Source: a virus
Length of the DNA stretch: 48,901 nucleotides
Virus record (IMG/VR): IMGVR_UViG_3300033148_009804
Coordinates: 1 to 48,901 of that record
Reading direction: 5' to 3' (one strand)
Of this stretch, positions 25,016-31,730 are shown one piece after another (the first letter of the stretch is position 1; every line of letters starts with the position of its first letter). Under the pieces are notes generated by a model. The model was given only the letters and a program-made list of their open reading frames with translations, had not been told where the DNA came from and made no database searches. The translations under genes were made by a program, and so were the position numbers.

Positions 25016-26206
25016 ATGAACGGCAAACGCTGGTCGGAGAAAGACGATAAAACCCTCCGCGCCCTCGCCGGCAAGCACCCCGTGGCCGAAATCGCGCGCA
25101 GGCTCGATCGAAGTTACGGCGCCGTCGCGCATCACGCCATGCGCCTCGGCATCGACCTCAGCAACGGCAAGGTCGGCGCCGCCCCGCGCGCGAAAACCAC
25201 GCGCGAACTGACCGACAATGCCCGCCTCGTGGCCCTGCGGAAAAAAAATCACGCGCTGAACCAGCGAATCACTGAACTGCAGGTCAATCTCGGCCACGAA
25301 CAAGAGGTCTCGGACCGCATCGTCAGCGCCGTCGAGACGCTGCCGCCGCTCCGCGCGTGGCGGCAGCGCGCGACCAAGCGCAGAAAAGCCGCCGTCACCG
25401 CCGTCGCGCAACTCGGCGACTGGCACATCGGCGAGGTCATTGTCGAGGAAGAAACGGTCGGCTACGGCGTCTACGATTGGGCGATTGCGCAGCGCCGCAT
25501 CCATCAGTTCTGCGCGGATTTTCTCGAGTGGATTCATACGCAGCGCCAGGGCTACAAGATCGACGAACTCGTGATTCCAGTCGTCGGCGACATGGTCTCG
25601 GGCGACATTCACGCGGAACTGAGCCTGACGAACGAGTTTCCTTCCCCCGTCGCCGCCTCGCTCGCCGGCCGCCTCCTGGCCGAGGTGACGCGCGAACTCG
25701 CCGGCGCGTTTCGCGCGACGCGCCTCGTCTGCGTGACGCCCGACAATCACGGTCGATTCAGCCGCAAGCCACCGTTCAAGCGCGCCGCCGAGCGCAACTG
25801 GAACTATATCGTCTACGAAATCGCATCTGCCTGGCTGCGCGATCTCGACCGCCTGACGATCAAGCGGTCGAAGGCGATTCGTTTCAGCGAGGAAATTCGC
25901 GACTGGACGTTTCTCATCGAGCACGGCCACACAGTTCGGGGCTGGATGGGAATTCCTTTCTACGGCATCGCGCGCCAGAAGGGCCGCGAGGCGATCAAGC
26001 ACATGGCCTTGCGCCGGCACTTTGATTGGCAATTGATCGGTCACTGGCACAAGCCGTTCGAGCTCGACGGCACAATCTGCAACGGCTGCCTGGCGGGCAC
26101 GACAGAACTCGATCATGGCGAGAGTCGCTTCGCCGCGCCTTCGCAAAACGGATTCCTCGTCGGCAAGCACGGTCCTTTCGGCCGCGTCCCCTTTCGCCTC
26201 GACTGA
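25016..26206 (+). CDS. Metallophosphoesterase with N-terminal Myb/HTH-like domain
   Basis: A 396-residue protein. Residues 5-48 (RWSEKDDKTLRALAGKHPVA, then EIARRLDRSYGAVAHHAMRLGI) form a SANT/Myb- or HTH-type DNA-binding domain. A coiled linker follows (about 66-105). The catalytic domain has LGDWHIGE near 138, GDMVSGDIH near 192, TPDNHGR near 241, EHGHTVRGW near 302 and GHWHKPFE near 341, the five calcineurin-like motifs. Such fused enzymes occur in phages and may be DNA end-processing nucleases or phosphatases; the DNA-binding head favours a DNA substrate. Strong AGGAGG lies upstream at 25001-25006. Confidence 0.8.
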   Translation: MNGKRWSEKDDKTLRALAGKHPVAEIARRLDRSYGAVAHHAMRLGIDLSNGKVGAAPRAKTTRELTDNARLVALRKKNHALNQRITELQVNLGHEQEVSDRIVSAVETLPPLRAWRQRATKRRKAAVTAVAQLGDWHIGEVIVEEETVGYGVYDWAIAQRRIHQFCADFLEWIHTQRQGYKIDELVIPVVGDMVSGDIHAELSLTNEFPSPVAASLAGRLLAEVTRELAGAFRATRLVCVTPDNHGRFSRKPPFKRAAERNWNYIVYEIASAWLRDLDRLTIKRSKAIRFSEEIRDWTFLIEHGHTVRGWMGIPFYGIARQKGREAIKHMALRRHFDWQLIGHWHKPFELDGTICNGCLAGTTELDHGESRFAAPSQNGFLVGKHGPFGRVPFRLD

Positions 26207-26217
26207 ATAGAATAAGC

Positions 26218-26574
26218 ATGGACCCCGCCGAACGGTTGCGCCGCCGCGCCCTGAGCATCCTGCGCCGCTTGGCCCGAGCCAACGGGCTCGGCGGATGGAT
26301 CTTCGCCGTCGAGATTCGCCCCCTGCCCGCGCGTGACATCGCCGAAATCACTTTCCATCTCGACGCCCAGGACGCGACCGTCTCGCTCGATTCACGCTGG
26401 CGCGAGAAATACAAAGGCGACCTCGCCCGCCTCCTCGGCCACGAACTCGCCCACATCCTCGTCGACGACATTATGACAGCGCTGCCTCGATCCAAACAGC
26501 GCGCCGCCGCCACCGAGCGCCTCACCGACCGCATCGGGGTCCTTCTCGCCCTCAATCTGCGCCGGGGCACGTAG
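26218..26574 (+). CDS. Small HExxH zinc metalloprotease
   Basis: A 118-residue protein with LLGHELAHILVDD near 72-84, a perfect HExxH zinc-protease motif with flanking residues typical of ImmA/IrrE- or SprT-like gluzincins. The N-terminus is basic and helical. No good ribosome binding site is visible, so it may depend on coupling to the previous gene 11 bases away. It may cut a virion or host protein or, like ImmA, a repressor; context (last gene of the late block, facing the immunity region) does not decide between them. Confidence 0.65.
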   Translation: MDPAERLRRRALSILRRLARANGLGGWIFAVEIRPLPARDIAEITFHLDAQDATVSLDSRWREKYKGDLARLLGHELAHILVDDIMTALPRSKQRAAATERLTDRIGVLLALNLRRGT

Positions 26575-26634
26575 CCGACACCACGATCTTCGCGCGACCT
26601 CACAAACGACCCCACGGCCGCAATTCAGAAACGC

Positions 26635-26667
26635 CCCTTACGCCCCCGTAAGGGCCGATCCCGGCCC
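26635..26667 (+). terminator. Two overlapping hairpins after the late block
   Basis: CCCTTACG (26635-26642) pairs with CGTAAGGG (26647-26654), and GGGCCG (26652-26657) pairs with CGGCCC (26662-26667). The two stems share three G, so they exclude each other. No U tract follows. Possible end of the late transcript or an RNA switch. Confidence 0.45.
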
Positions 26668-26708
26668 CCGCTCCCCAAAAAAACAGCAGAAATATTTCAG
26701 AATTCCCC

Positions 26709-26736
26709 TTGACACGTCCTATACATCATGTATAAT
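26709..26736 (+). promoter_or_regulatory. Consensus sigma-70 promoter
   Basis: TTGACA at 26709-26714 and TATAAT at 26731-26736 with a 16-bp spacer match both hexamers perfectly. It drives the rightward genes from 26772. The operator at 26720-26734 lies on top of it. Confidence 0.9.
26720..26734 (+). promoter_or_regulatory. Palindromic operator over the promoter
   Basis: TATACAT-C-ATGTATA is a perfect 7+1+7 inverted repeat covering the spacer and most of the -10. A bound dimer would block RNA polymerase. The candidate ligands are the XRE protein at 27770 or the CI-like repressor; the sequence differs from the operators near 31 kb. Confidence 0.75.
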
Positions 26737-26771
26737 ACAGGTAGATAGAGGGGAGCAAAAAGGAGACGGAG

Positions 26772-27032
26772 ATGAGCGAAACGAGGATGAGAATCGAGAT
26801 CGAGGAGATGGTTCGAGAGACCGCAAAAGCGTATCAGGTCGTGGTCGAGATCGATACCCCGGCCGGCCGACGCGGAACCCGGATCTGGCTCCCGAAATCG
26901 CAGACCGAGATGGGCGACGGGTTCGCAATCGTCCCCGGCTGGCTGCTCGGCAAAAAAGCCGCAGACATCGAGGATTACACCGGACACTGGGCCAATTTCA
27001 CAATGTTGTCAAAGGTCGCCGACGCGGCCTGA
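26772..27032 (+). CDS. Small early-type hypothetical protein
   Basis: An 86-residue protein, first gene under the strong promoter, with AAAGGAGA at 26759-26766. The N-terminal half alternates charged and hydrophobic residues (MRIEIEEMVRETAKAYQVVVEI), followed by RGTRIWLPKSQTEMGDG and a C-terminal KKAADIEDYTGHW. The pattern 'xxIWLPKSQ' occurs in small phage proteins of unknown role. No function can be given. Confidence 0.6.
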   Translation: MSETRMRIEIEEMVRETAKAYQVVVEIDTPAGRRGTRIWLPKSQTEMGDGFAIVPGWLLGKKAADIEDYTGHWANFTMLSKVADAA

Positions 27033-27081
27033 CCCCTACACGGGCCGGCCGGGAGCCCTCGACCCCGGCGAGGAGGGTAGG

Positions 27082-27306
27082 ATGATGGACGGGAGACGAC
27101 GACGGACGTGGGCGGCGCGGATCGATGCAGCACAGGACCAGACCGCCCTGAATATCCTGGTTGAGGAACTGCTCATTGAGGAGGGAATCGCGGATCAGAC
27201 GGACCTGAGTTTCGGCGAACAGGCCGCCCGGATTGCGGATTCGCATCCAAACGTAGCAGCGCTGCTCACCGCTGCCGAGACCCGCTGGTTTGAGTTGGAC
27301 AACTGA
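27082..27306 (+). CDS. Small hypothetical protein
   Basis: A 74-residue, mostly helical acidic protein (ALNILVEELLIEEGIA near 22-37), preceded by GAGGAGGGTAGG. Not recognised. Its stop lies in the first base pairs of duplicated leader copy A, so the hairpin begins right at the end of translation. Confidence 0.55.
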   Translation: MMDGRRRRTWAARIDAAQDQTALNILVEELLIEEGIADQTDLSFGEQAARIADSHPNVAALLTAAETRWFELDN

Positions 27307-27372
27307 CACCGGGGCTTCGGCCCCGTGGCCGCCGCCGGTGTGGCGACAGCAATGTAGGCCGATGCTGGAGGG
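27304..27372 (+). repeat. UUCG-hairpin leader repeat, copy A
   Basis: A 69-bp segment that matches 27659-27727 at 63 positions. It starts at the stop codon of one gene, folds into a GGGGC-UUCG-GCCCC stem-loop flanked by ACACCGG/CCGGTGT, and ends with GGAGGG, the ribosome binding site of the next gene. Looks like a mobile or duplicated intercistronic control element. Confidence 0.85.
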
Positions 27373-27379
27373 CCAATCG

Positions 27380-27661
27380 ATGAGCGTAGCAGAATGGACG
27401 CGGGACGAGGTCGCGAGTGTGCTGCGCAGCATGGGACACTGGAACACACTCGATGTGCGGCCAACACGGGGCGGATATACCATCGAGATGACGAGGCGTG
27501 TATTCGGTCGTATCACCGGCGAACGGTACTATGTGCGAGAGGCGGCGGCGAGAGAGTACGCGGCGCGAGAGTGGGCGAGGCAAGGCGGGCGTTTGGCCAT
27601 GCTCGCCGACTGCCGCAACGGGCAGCACCGCTGCACCCGCACAGGCGTCACCGTGCAGTGA
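27380..27661 (+). CDS. Small hypothetical protein after repeat copy A
   Basis: A 93-residue basic protein not recognised from sequence. MSVAEWTRDEVASVLRSMGHW at the N-terminus is helical; a Tyr/Arg-rich middle (GERYYVREAAAREYAAREWA) follows. The start is set by GGAGGG at the end of the repeat. Its stop falls at the beginning of copy B of the same repeat, so the gene is bracketed by the two copies. Confidence 0.55.
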   Translation: MSVAEWTRDEVASVLRSMGHWNTLDVRPTRGGYTIEMTRRVFGRITGERYYVREAAAREYAAREWARQGGRLAMLADCRNGQHRCTRTGVTVQ

Positions 27662-27727
27662 CGCCGGGGCTTCGGCCCCGTGGCCGCCGCCGGTGTGGCG
27701 ACGGCGACATTGGCCGATGCTGGAGGG
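27659..27727 (+). repeat. UUCG-hairpin leader repeat, copy B
   Basis: Second copy of the 69-bp element. It again begins at a TGA stop, carries the UUCG tetraloop hairpin and ends in GGAGGG before an ATG (27735). Confidence 0.85.
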
Positions 27728-27734
27728 CGGAACG

Positions 27735-27773
27735 ATGAGACTGTACTGGACTGACGGAGAGGGGATGAGATGA
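27735..27773 (+). CDS. Candidate 12-codon leader peptide
   Basis: ATG at 27735 follows GGAGGG of repeat copy B and opens a 12-codon frame (MRLYWTDGEGMR) whose TGA overlaps the ATG of the XRE gene in ATGA. It could be a translational leader coupling the repeat to the regulator, or a decayed gene remnant. Confidence 0.35.
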   Translation: MRLYWTDGEGMR

Positions 27774-28405
27774 ATTTCGCGCGCAGCCGTGACGCAGCGC
27801 ATTATCGAGCGATGTTCGCGCGCAATTCGCGCGCAAACATCGGCGCGTCGCTGATGGCCCAAGCGCTCGCGGCCGCCACAGACGGCCCGGGCGCGCCGGC
27901 GGACCGCGACACGCAGTTGCGTCTCCAAGACGAATTCGGCGACGCCGGCGTGCCGGCCGCTCGCGCCCTGGATATGCTCCGGGAGGCGGCCGCCGCTGAA
28001 ATGAAACGCCTCCGCACCCGCTGCGGCCTCTCGCAGGTTGCGATGGGGAAAAAACTCGGCGTGACGGGGAACACGATCGCGCGCTACGAGCGGGGCGAAC
28101 TCGAGATTCCCGAGGCCCGCATGGACCTGGCGCGGCGCATCGCCCAGGATTATGCGACCAACTGGCGGCGCGAGTTGCGCAGCCGCCTCGACGGCAGCCG
28201 CAGCCTCGCCCGACACGGCCGCTGCTCGCCGGCGCTGCGAGCGGCCCGGGCCGCCTGCGCCGCCCTGATCCGCCGATGCCGGGGCAAAGCCTGGGTCGAG
28301 GCGATCACGCCTGATGAGGCGCGCGCGGCCTGCGCCGCGCACGATCAGGCCGTCATGGCCCAGACCGGCGTCCGCCGACTCTCGCACCCACCGATGTATC
28401 CGTGA
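27770..28405 (+). CDS. XRE-type DNA-binding protein
   Basis: A 211-residue protein with a clear XRE helix-turn-helix near 78-115 (MKRLRTRCGLSQVAMGKKLG, then VTGNTIARYERGEL). The region before it is Ala-rich and unrecognised; the C-terminal 90 residues are Arg/Ala/Cys-rich. GGAGAGGGG at 27756-27764 lies upstream. It converges on the integrase with only three bases between stops. A role as regulator of the 26.7-kb promoter or of integrase is plausible. Confidence 0.7.
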   Translation: MNFARSRDAAHYRAMFARNSRANIGASLMAQALAAATDGPGAPADRDTQLRLQDEFGDAGVPAARALDMLREAAAAEMKRLRTRCGLSQVAMGKKLGVTGNTIARYERGELEIPEARMDLARRIAQDYATNWRRELRSRLDGSRSLARHGRCSPALRAARAACAALIRRCRGKAWVEAITPDEARAACAAHDQAVMAQTGVRRLSHPPMYP

Positions 28406-28413
28406 GTCTCACG
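28401..28413. terminator. Palindrome at the convergent stops
   Basis: CGTGAG-T-CTCACG spans the two stop codons of the convergent XRE and integrase genes. The loop is too small for a normal hairpin and no T run follows; it may only be a weak barrier. Confidence 0.25.
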
Positions 28414-29515
28414 CCCCGGACGCCAGGTCGAGGCGATCAGTCGCCCGCTGCAAATTCTCGGGCGCCCGGCCGACGTAGCGCTGCGTCGTCGAGACGAGGC
28501 GATGCCGCGCCAGACGCATCGCCGTAAAAACGTCGACCGTCTCGGTCAGCAGCGAGAGAAACGTTCGGCGCAGATCGTGCGGCGTGACGTGCCGAATCCC
28601 GGCCCGCCGCGCCGCGCGCTCGATCCGGCGCCGGATCGTGTGTCGTTCGAGCGGCTTGTCGAGCCGCTCATCACCCTGGACGCCGGCGCAGAACAGCGGC
28701 CCCTCGAGACGCCGGCCCATGGCCTCGGTGAGCACGCCCCTGATCGCCGCCGGGATCGGTACCGACTGCCGCCGACCGCCTGACGTCGACCTGTCGGTTT
28801 TCGCCTCCGGCAACCAGAGCATGTTCCGCCGCAGATCAACGTTTTCACATCGCAGCGCCGCGAGTTCTGACACTCGCAGCCCCGTGTGCAGCAGCGTCAG
28901 AATGATCCAGCGGAGTTTCGCGCCCCGCCGCCGCGGCTTGTGCGCGTCGAGCGCCCGGGCCCCCTTGAGCAGCGCCCGACATTCCTCGCGCGACAGCGGC
29001 TCCACCTCGCGCCGCCGATACGACAGTAATTTCACCCCCTCGGCCGGGCTGCGCTCGATGTAGCCCCAGACGACAGCCTTCCGCAGCATCCCGCGCAACA
29101 GAAATATCTCGTGATTGACCGTACAGGGCGATACGAGCCTGCGCCTGGCCGCGCGGTAGCCCTCACAATCCTCGGCTGAGATCTCGGCGAGCAGACGATC
29201 CGGCCCGAAATGGCGCGTCAGGTGCCGGAGGCCCCGCTTGAGTTGCACGCGATAACTCTCCGACCAGCCGGCGTCCGCCTTCTGGTACCAGCGATCAGCG
29301 AACTCGGCGAACGTCACCTCGTTGCCGGCCCGGTCGCCGCCCGGTTCCGCCTGATCTGAAACGGCTTCAAGTTTCGCGCGCAGCACCTCGCGCTCAAGCG
29401 CCTTGCGCGCCTCCTCTGCCGTCTCCGGGTCTTTTCCGACGGCCTGCCGAATTTTCTTGCCATCGAGAACGGCATAGACGTAGAAAACATCTCCCCGCCG
29501 ATACAAAGTCGCCAT
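28409..29515 (-). CDS. int: Tyrosine-type site-specific integrase
   Basis: A 368-residue tyrosine recombinase that inserts the phage genome at attB. An arm-binding/SAM-like N-terminal region (about 1-160) precedes the catalytic domain. Active-site residues are visible: Arg214 in TGLRVSEL, Lys239 in EAKTD, His313 and Arg316 in HDLRRTF, His338 in ARHRL, and the nucleophile Tyr347 in TTQRYVG. On the minus strand GGGAGG precedes the ATG. attP lies about 120 bp upstream of its start, the usual arrangement. Confidence 0.95.
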   Translation of the reverse strand: MATLYRRGDVFYVYAVLDGKKIRQAVGKDPETAEEARKALEREVLRAKLEAVSDQAEPGGDRAGNEVTFAEFADRWYQKADAGWSESYRVQLKRGLRHLTRHFGPDRLLAEISAEDCEGYRAARRRLVSPCTVNHEIFLLRGMLRKAVVWGYIERSPAEGVKLLSYRRREVEPLSREECRALLKGARALDAHKPRRRGAKLRWIILTLLHTGLRVSELAALRCENVDLRRNMLWLPEAKTDRSTSGGRRQSVPIPAAIRGVLTEAMGRRLEGPLFCAGVQGDERLDKPLERHTIRRRIERAARRAGIRHVTPHDLRRTFLSLLTETVDVFTAMRLARHRLVSTTQRYVGRAPENLQRATDRLDLASGA

Positions 29516-29552
29516 GATCCGAGCCTCCCTGCTGCGTTTGCGCCCCCAAACC

Positions 29553-29571
29553 AGGACACAAACAGGACACA
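29553..29571 (+). repeat. Candidate integrase arm sites, P side
   Basis: AGGACACA occurs twice, at 29553-29560 and 29564-29571, 11 bp apart (about one helix turn), between int and the attP core. The inverted form recurs on the other side of the core. Confidence 0.5.
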
Positions 29572-29631
29572 GTATCCACCACCAGCAAGAAGGCCGTCAC
29601 CCCTAAACCTAGCACCCCACTATACTTACAA

Positions 29632-29676
29632 TGGTGGGCGACACAGGACTCGAACCTGTGACCTCATGGGTGTGAT
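29632..29676 (-). other. attP: attP core: 3' half of a tRNA-Val(CAC) gene
   Basis: Read on the minus strand, these 45 bases give the anticodon loop (TCACAC, anticodon CAC), the 3' anticodon strand, variable loop, a full T-arm with CAGG-TTCGAGT-CCTG, the acceptor strand and CCA. The 5' half of a tRNA is absent. This is the standard phage attP that restores the 3' end of a host tRNA on integration. It is a tRNA fragment and not a functional tRNA gene. Confidence 0.9.
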
Positions 29677-29759
29677 GGGCTTGATGCGGGGCCTCGAACT
29701 GGTGGCTTAAGCGCTGTCTCGACAAAGACTTGCAACGACAAGAGGATGGCGCGGGGGCG

Positions 29760-30185
29760 TCAAACGGCGGCTGAGACAGCATAACCGACCCGCGCCTTAG
29801 ACCCCACCAGGGCCGATAGTATCTGCGCTGTGTCCTCGCGGGACACAGATTCAGGCACCGCAATGATGCGCCCCCAGCGGTCGCGGGCGTAGATCGTCAG
29901 GCCGATGCGCCGGCCGAGGAGTTGGGCTTCAAGGGCGGCCTTGGCCTCGGGTCCGCCGGGCTCGTCGAGCTCCGGGGCGTTCGTTCGGCGGAGCCTGATC
30001 TTCGTTCTCAGCCCCCAAGGATCTTCGACCTCGAACGTGTCGCCGTCGATCACACGCCGAACCAGATACGGCGTCGGCCAGGCTTCGGCGCCACACGGGG
30101 CGCGCACGGCGATCGTCAACAGCCCCACCGCGGCCAGGACGCAGAGCGCGAGCAGTATTCGTTCTGTCATATCATTGCCGCTCAT
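29760..30185 (-). CDS. Membrane/secreted SNase-like nuclease
   Basis: A 141-residue protein with an N-terminal hydrophobic signal or anchor (RILLALCVLAAVGLLTIAV, about 9-27) and a staphylococcal-nuclease-like domain: YLVRRVIDGDTFEVED near 40-55, KIRLRRTNAPELDEPG near 63-78, and YARDRWGRIIAV near 98-109. These supply the Asp, Arg, Glu and Arg positions of the SNase active site. An ATG at 30170, one base after the previous stop, is an equally good start. Carried in the lysogenic operon and exported, it might degrade incoming phage DNA (superinfection exclusion); that is inference. Confidence 0.75.
   Translation of the reverse strand: MSGNDMTERILLALCVLAAVGLLTIAVRAPCGAEAWPTPYLVRRVIDGDTFEVEDPWGLRTKIRLRRTNAPELDEPGGPEAKAALEAQLLGRRIGLTIYARDRWGRIIAVPESVSREDTAQILSALVGSKARVGYAVSAAV
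29829..29847 (+). repeat. Candidate integrase arm sites, P' side
   Basis: TGTGTCCT (29829-29836) and GGGACACA (29840-29847) are inverted and near-direct copies of the AGGACACA motif found left of the core. They lie inside the 3' part of the SNase-like gene. Confidence 0.45.
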
Positions 30186-30429
30186 AGAGAATCAGGCCCA
30201 CGAGGAACATGATCACACCCAGGAGAATGAGGATGCCATTGAACTGGCCGGCTGCCGGGTCCATGCTGGGTTCGCCGGTATAGGCGACCCAGATTGCGCC
30301 GGCGATGGCGACCATGCCGCAGTTTCGCAGGAATCGCTCGCCGTTGAAGAGTGGCCGGCCGCATCGCCGGCAGGCTTTTGCTTTTTTCGAAACCTCGCCG
30401 CCACAGTCACGACATTTGATCAGCGCCAT
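30172..30429 (-). CDS. Zinc-ribbon membrane protein
   Basis: An 85-residue protein. The N-terminus has a four-Cys zinc ribbon (CRDCGGEVSKKAKACRRCG, 6-24), then two transmembrane helices near 33-50 and 65-82 joined by a short loop. Located between the repressor and SNase-like genes on the minus strand, so probably expressed from the prophage. A superinfection-exclusion or membrane-anchor role is possible but unproven. Confidence 0.65.
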   Translation of the reverse strand: MALIKCRDCGGEVSKKAKACRRCGRPLFNGERFLRNCGMVAIAGAIWVAYTGEPSMDPAAGQFNGILILLGVIMFLVGLILYERQ

Positions 30430-30441
30430 GCCGTCGCCCCC

Positions 30442-31050
30442 TCAAAATTTGACGCCCCAGACCTTCATCGCGCGCTGAATCGCGCGCTCGCCGCAGACGT
30501 GCGGCTCATGCGTCGGATTGATCGCAACCAGAATCCACTGCTCGCCGTGAATATGGATGCGCTTGAAGCTGTGGGTTCCGTCTTTCATTTCGATCACGGC
30601 CAGGTCGCCGTCGGTCGGTCGCACGTCACGCAAGGCTAACACTACCTGACCGTCGAGGGCAAGGGGTTGCATCGAGTCGCCCCGCACCTCGAAGGCGATC
30701 AAGTCCCCGGGCACGGTCGTGTCGTAGGCTTCCAGCTCGTCCGAGACCTGCCAGTTCATGCCGCCGCCCGTGATGAAGGTCTTGATCGACGCCAACGCCG
30801 GTTGCTCAGGAAATGCCTCGCCCTGACCCGTCAGCAACCAGCGCGCGTCGCAGCCCGTCCCTTTGACGATGCGAGCCAGAAAATCGGCGCCAGGCATTGA
30901 TCCTTCAGAGCGCCAGCGGCTGATGATATTCGGCGTCAAGCCGGAGGCCCGTTCCAGGGCGGACGCGTTGCCGCGAAACCTCTCCGCGATTAGTTTTTCT
31001 ATCCTGGCGAGAAAAAGACCGCCTCGCGTATCTCCCGGTCCGCACGCCAT
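30442..31050 (-). CDS. CI/LexA-like repressor (HTH + S24 peptidase)
   Basis: A 202-residue phage repressor. Residues about 14-75 form an XRE helix-turn-helix (NASALERASGLTPNIISRWR). Residues about 105-202 form a S24 peptidase domain with the Ser nucleophile in RGDSMQP (Ser126) and the Lys base in SFKRI (Lys163). A clear Ala-Gly or Cys-Gly cleavage site in the linker is not seen. GGAGGTG precedes the ATG on the minus strand. It faces the Cro-like gene across a 357-bp region with two matching operators, so it should maintain lysogeny by repressing the rightward promoter. Confidence 0.88.
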   Translation of the reverse strand: MACGPGDTRGGLFLARIEKLIAERFRGNASALERASGLTPNIISRWRSEGSMPGADFLARIVKGTGCDARWLLTGQGEAFPEQPALASIKTFITGGGMNWQVSDELEAYDTTVPGDLIAFEVRGDSMQPLALDGQVVLALRDVRPTDGDLAVIEMKDGTHSFKRIHIHGEQWILVAINPTHEPHVCGERAIQRAMKVWGVKF

Positions 31051-31070
31051 TTACGACACCTCCGTGGCGC

Positions 31071-31088
31071 ATGATACTCGTATCCGAA
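31071..31088 (-). promoter_or_regulatory. Operator and -10 for the repressor gene
   Basis: CTCGTATCCGAA (31077-31088) matches 10 of 12 positions of the perfect palindrome at 31110-31121. It touches TATCAT (minus strand, 31076-31071), a good -10 for the repressor gene; no good -35 is visible, as in activator-dependent repressor-maintenance promoters. Confidence 0.55.
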
Positions 31089-31099
31089 GAAAAACCTCC

Positions 31100-31127
31100 T
31101 TGACATGTCCTCGTATACGAGTAGACT
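31100..31127 (+). promoter_or_regulatory. Rightward early promoter with operator
   Basis: TTGACA at 31100-31105 and TAGACT at 31122-31127 with a 16-bp spacer. The spacer is filled by CTCGTATACGAG (31110-31121), a perfect 12-bp palindrome. The first 12 bases (TTGACAtGTCCT) match the 26.7-kb promoter (TTGACAcGTCCT). Confidence 0.8.
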
Positions 31128-31288
31128 GCACTTATAGAGCATCCATGACGGGAACCTGGGGGAAGGATGGCAGGCGACCGAATTTCACGCCCAGCCCAAT
31201 CACCTGACAGAGCGCGGCGGCCTTTTGCCGTCCGAGAGGTTCCCGCCTCGCCGTCGCGCTCGCCCTTTTCCTCGATGCATCATCCTAC

Positions 31289-31355
31289 AAGAGCCGCCGA
31301 TCGGATTCAAGCCCCCGCCACGTCAATAACAGTATACGGCGCGGCTCTTTTTTTT
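31289..31355 (+). terminator. Leader terminator before the Cro-like gene
   Basis: AAGAGCCGC (31289-31297) pairs with GCGGCTCTT (31341-31349); eight T run from 31348 to 31355. The 43-nt loop is long. Transcripts from 31100 must pass it to reach the early genes, so it may be a target of attenuation or antitermination. Confidence 0.7.
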
Positions 31356-31407
31356 GCCACTTTCGTGACCGCTTTCGGTCTAACGATACCCCCCGGGCCA
31401 TTGGACC

Positions 31408-31719
31408 ATGTTTGAGAAAAAGTACGAGACGGAACTGATCATAGACCTCATTCGCTGCATCCCGAGCGCTCGGGCAGAGGGCGAAAAGGCCCGCGACACG
31501 CGCATCGCGCGGACCATAGGTATCTCGTATGCAACGCTTTGCAACTGGCGAAGCGAAACAGCCGACCAGCGAATCACGTTCGACGCGCTGTGCGGCCTGG
31601 TTGATCTGGCCGAGGAGTTCGACCCCCACGAGGTGGCCCGCATCCGAAAAAAACTTTTCCGGGCACTGGGGGGGGCGTTAGACCGCGCGCCGACAATTCC
31701 CCACCGCGACACGGGCTGA
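31408..31719 (+). CDS. Cro-like HTH regulator
   Basis: A 103-residue protein, first gene rightward of the repressor. RIARTIGISYATLCNWRS near 32-49 is a helix-turn-helix, with basic residues on the recognition helix. No strong ribosome binding site precedes the ATG. By position it should oppose the CI-like repressor and allow lytic growth. Confidence 0.7.
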   Translation: MFEKKYETELIIDLIRCIPSARAEGEKARDTRIARTIGISYATLCNWRSETADQRITFDALCGLVDLAEEFDPHEVARIRKKLFRALGGALDRAPTIPHRDTG

Positions 31720-31730
31720 GGAGGAGTGAG

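Larger units (their letters stand above)
31051..31407 (+). other. Divergent control region between repressor and Cro-like gene
   Basis: A 357-bp stretch without a supported protein gene. In order it holds the repressor -10 and operator, the rightward promoter with its operator, a GC-rich leader of about 150 nt and an intrinsic terminator (31289-31355) in front of the Cro-like gene. Confidence 0.8.

Noticed and set aside
29632-29676. A tRNA-Val gene on the minus strand
   Set aside because: Only the 3' half is present; it is the attP core.
31167-31415. An 82-codon frame in the repressor/Cro interval
   Set aside because: Its GGGGGAAGG touches the ATG with no spacing and the frame runs through the leader terminator.
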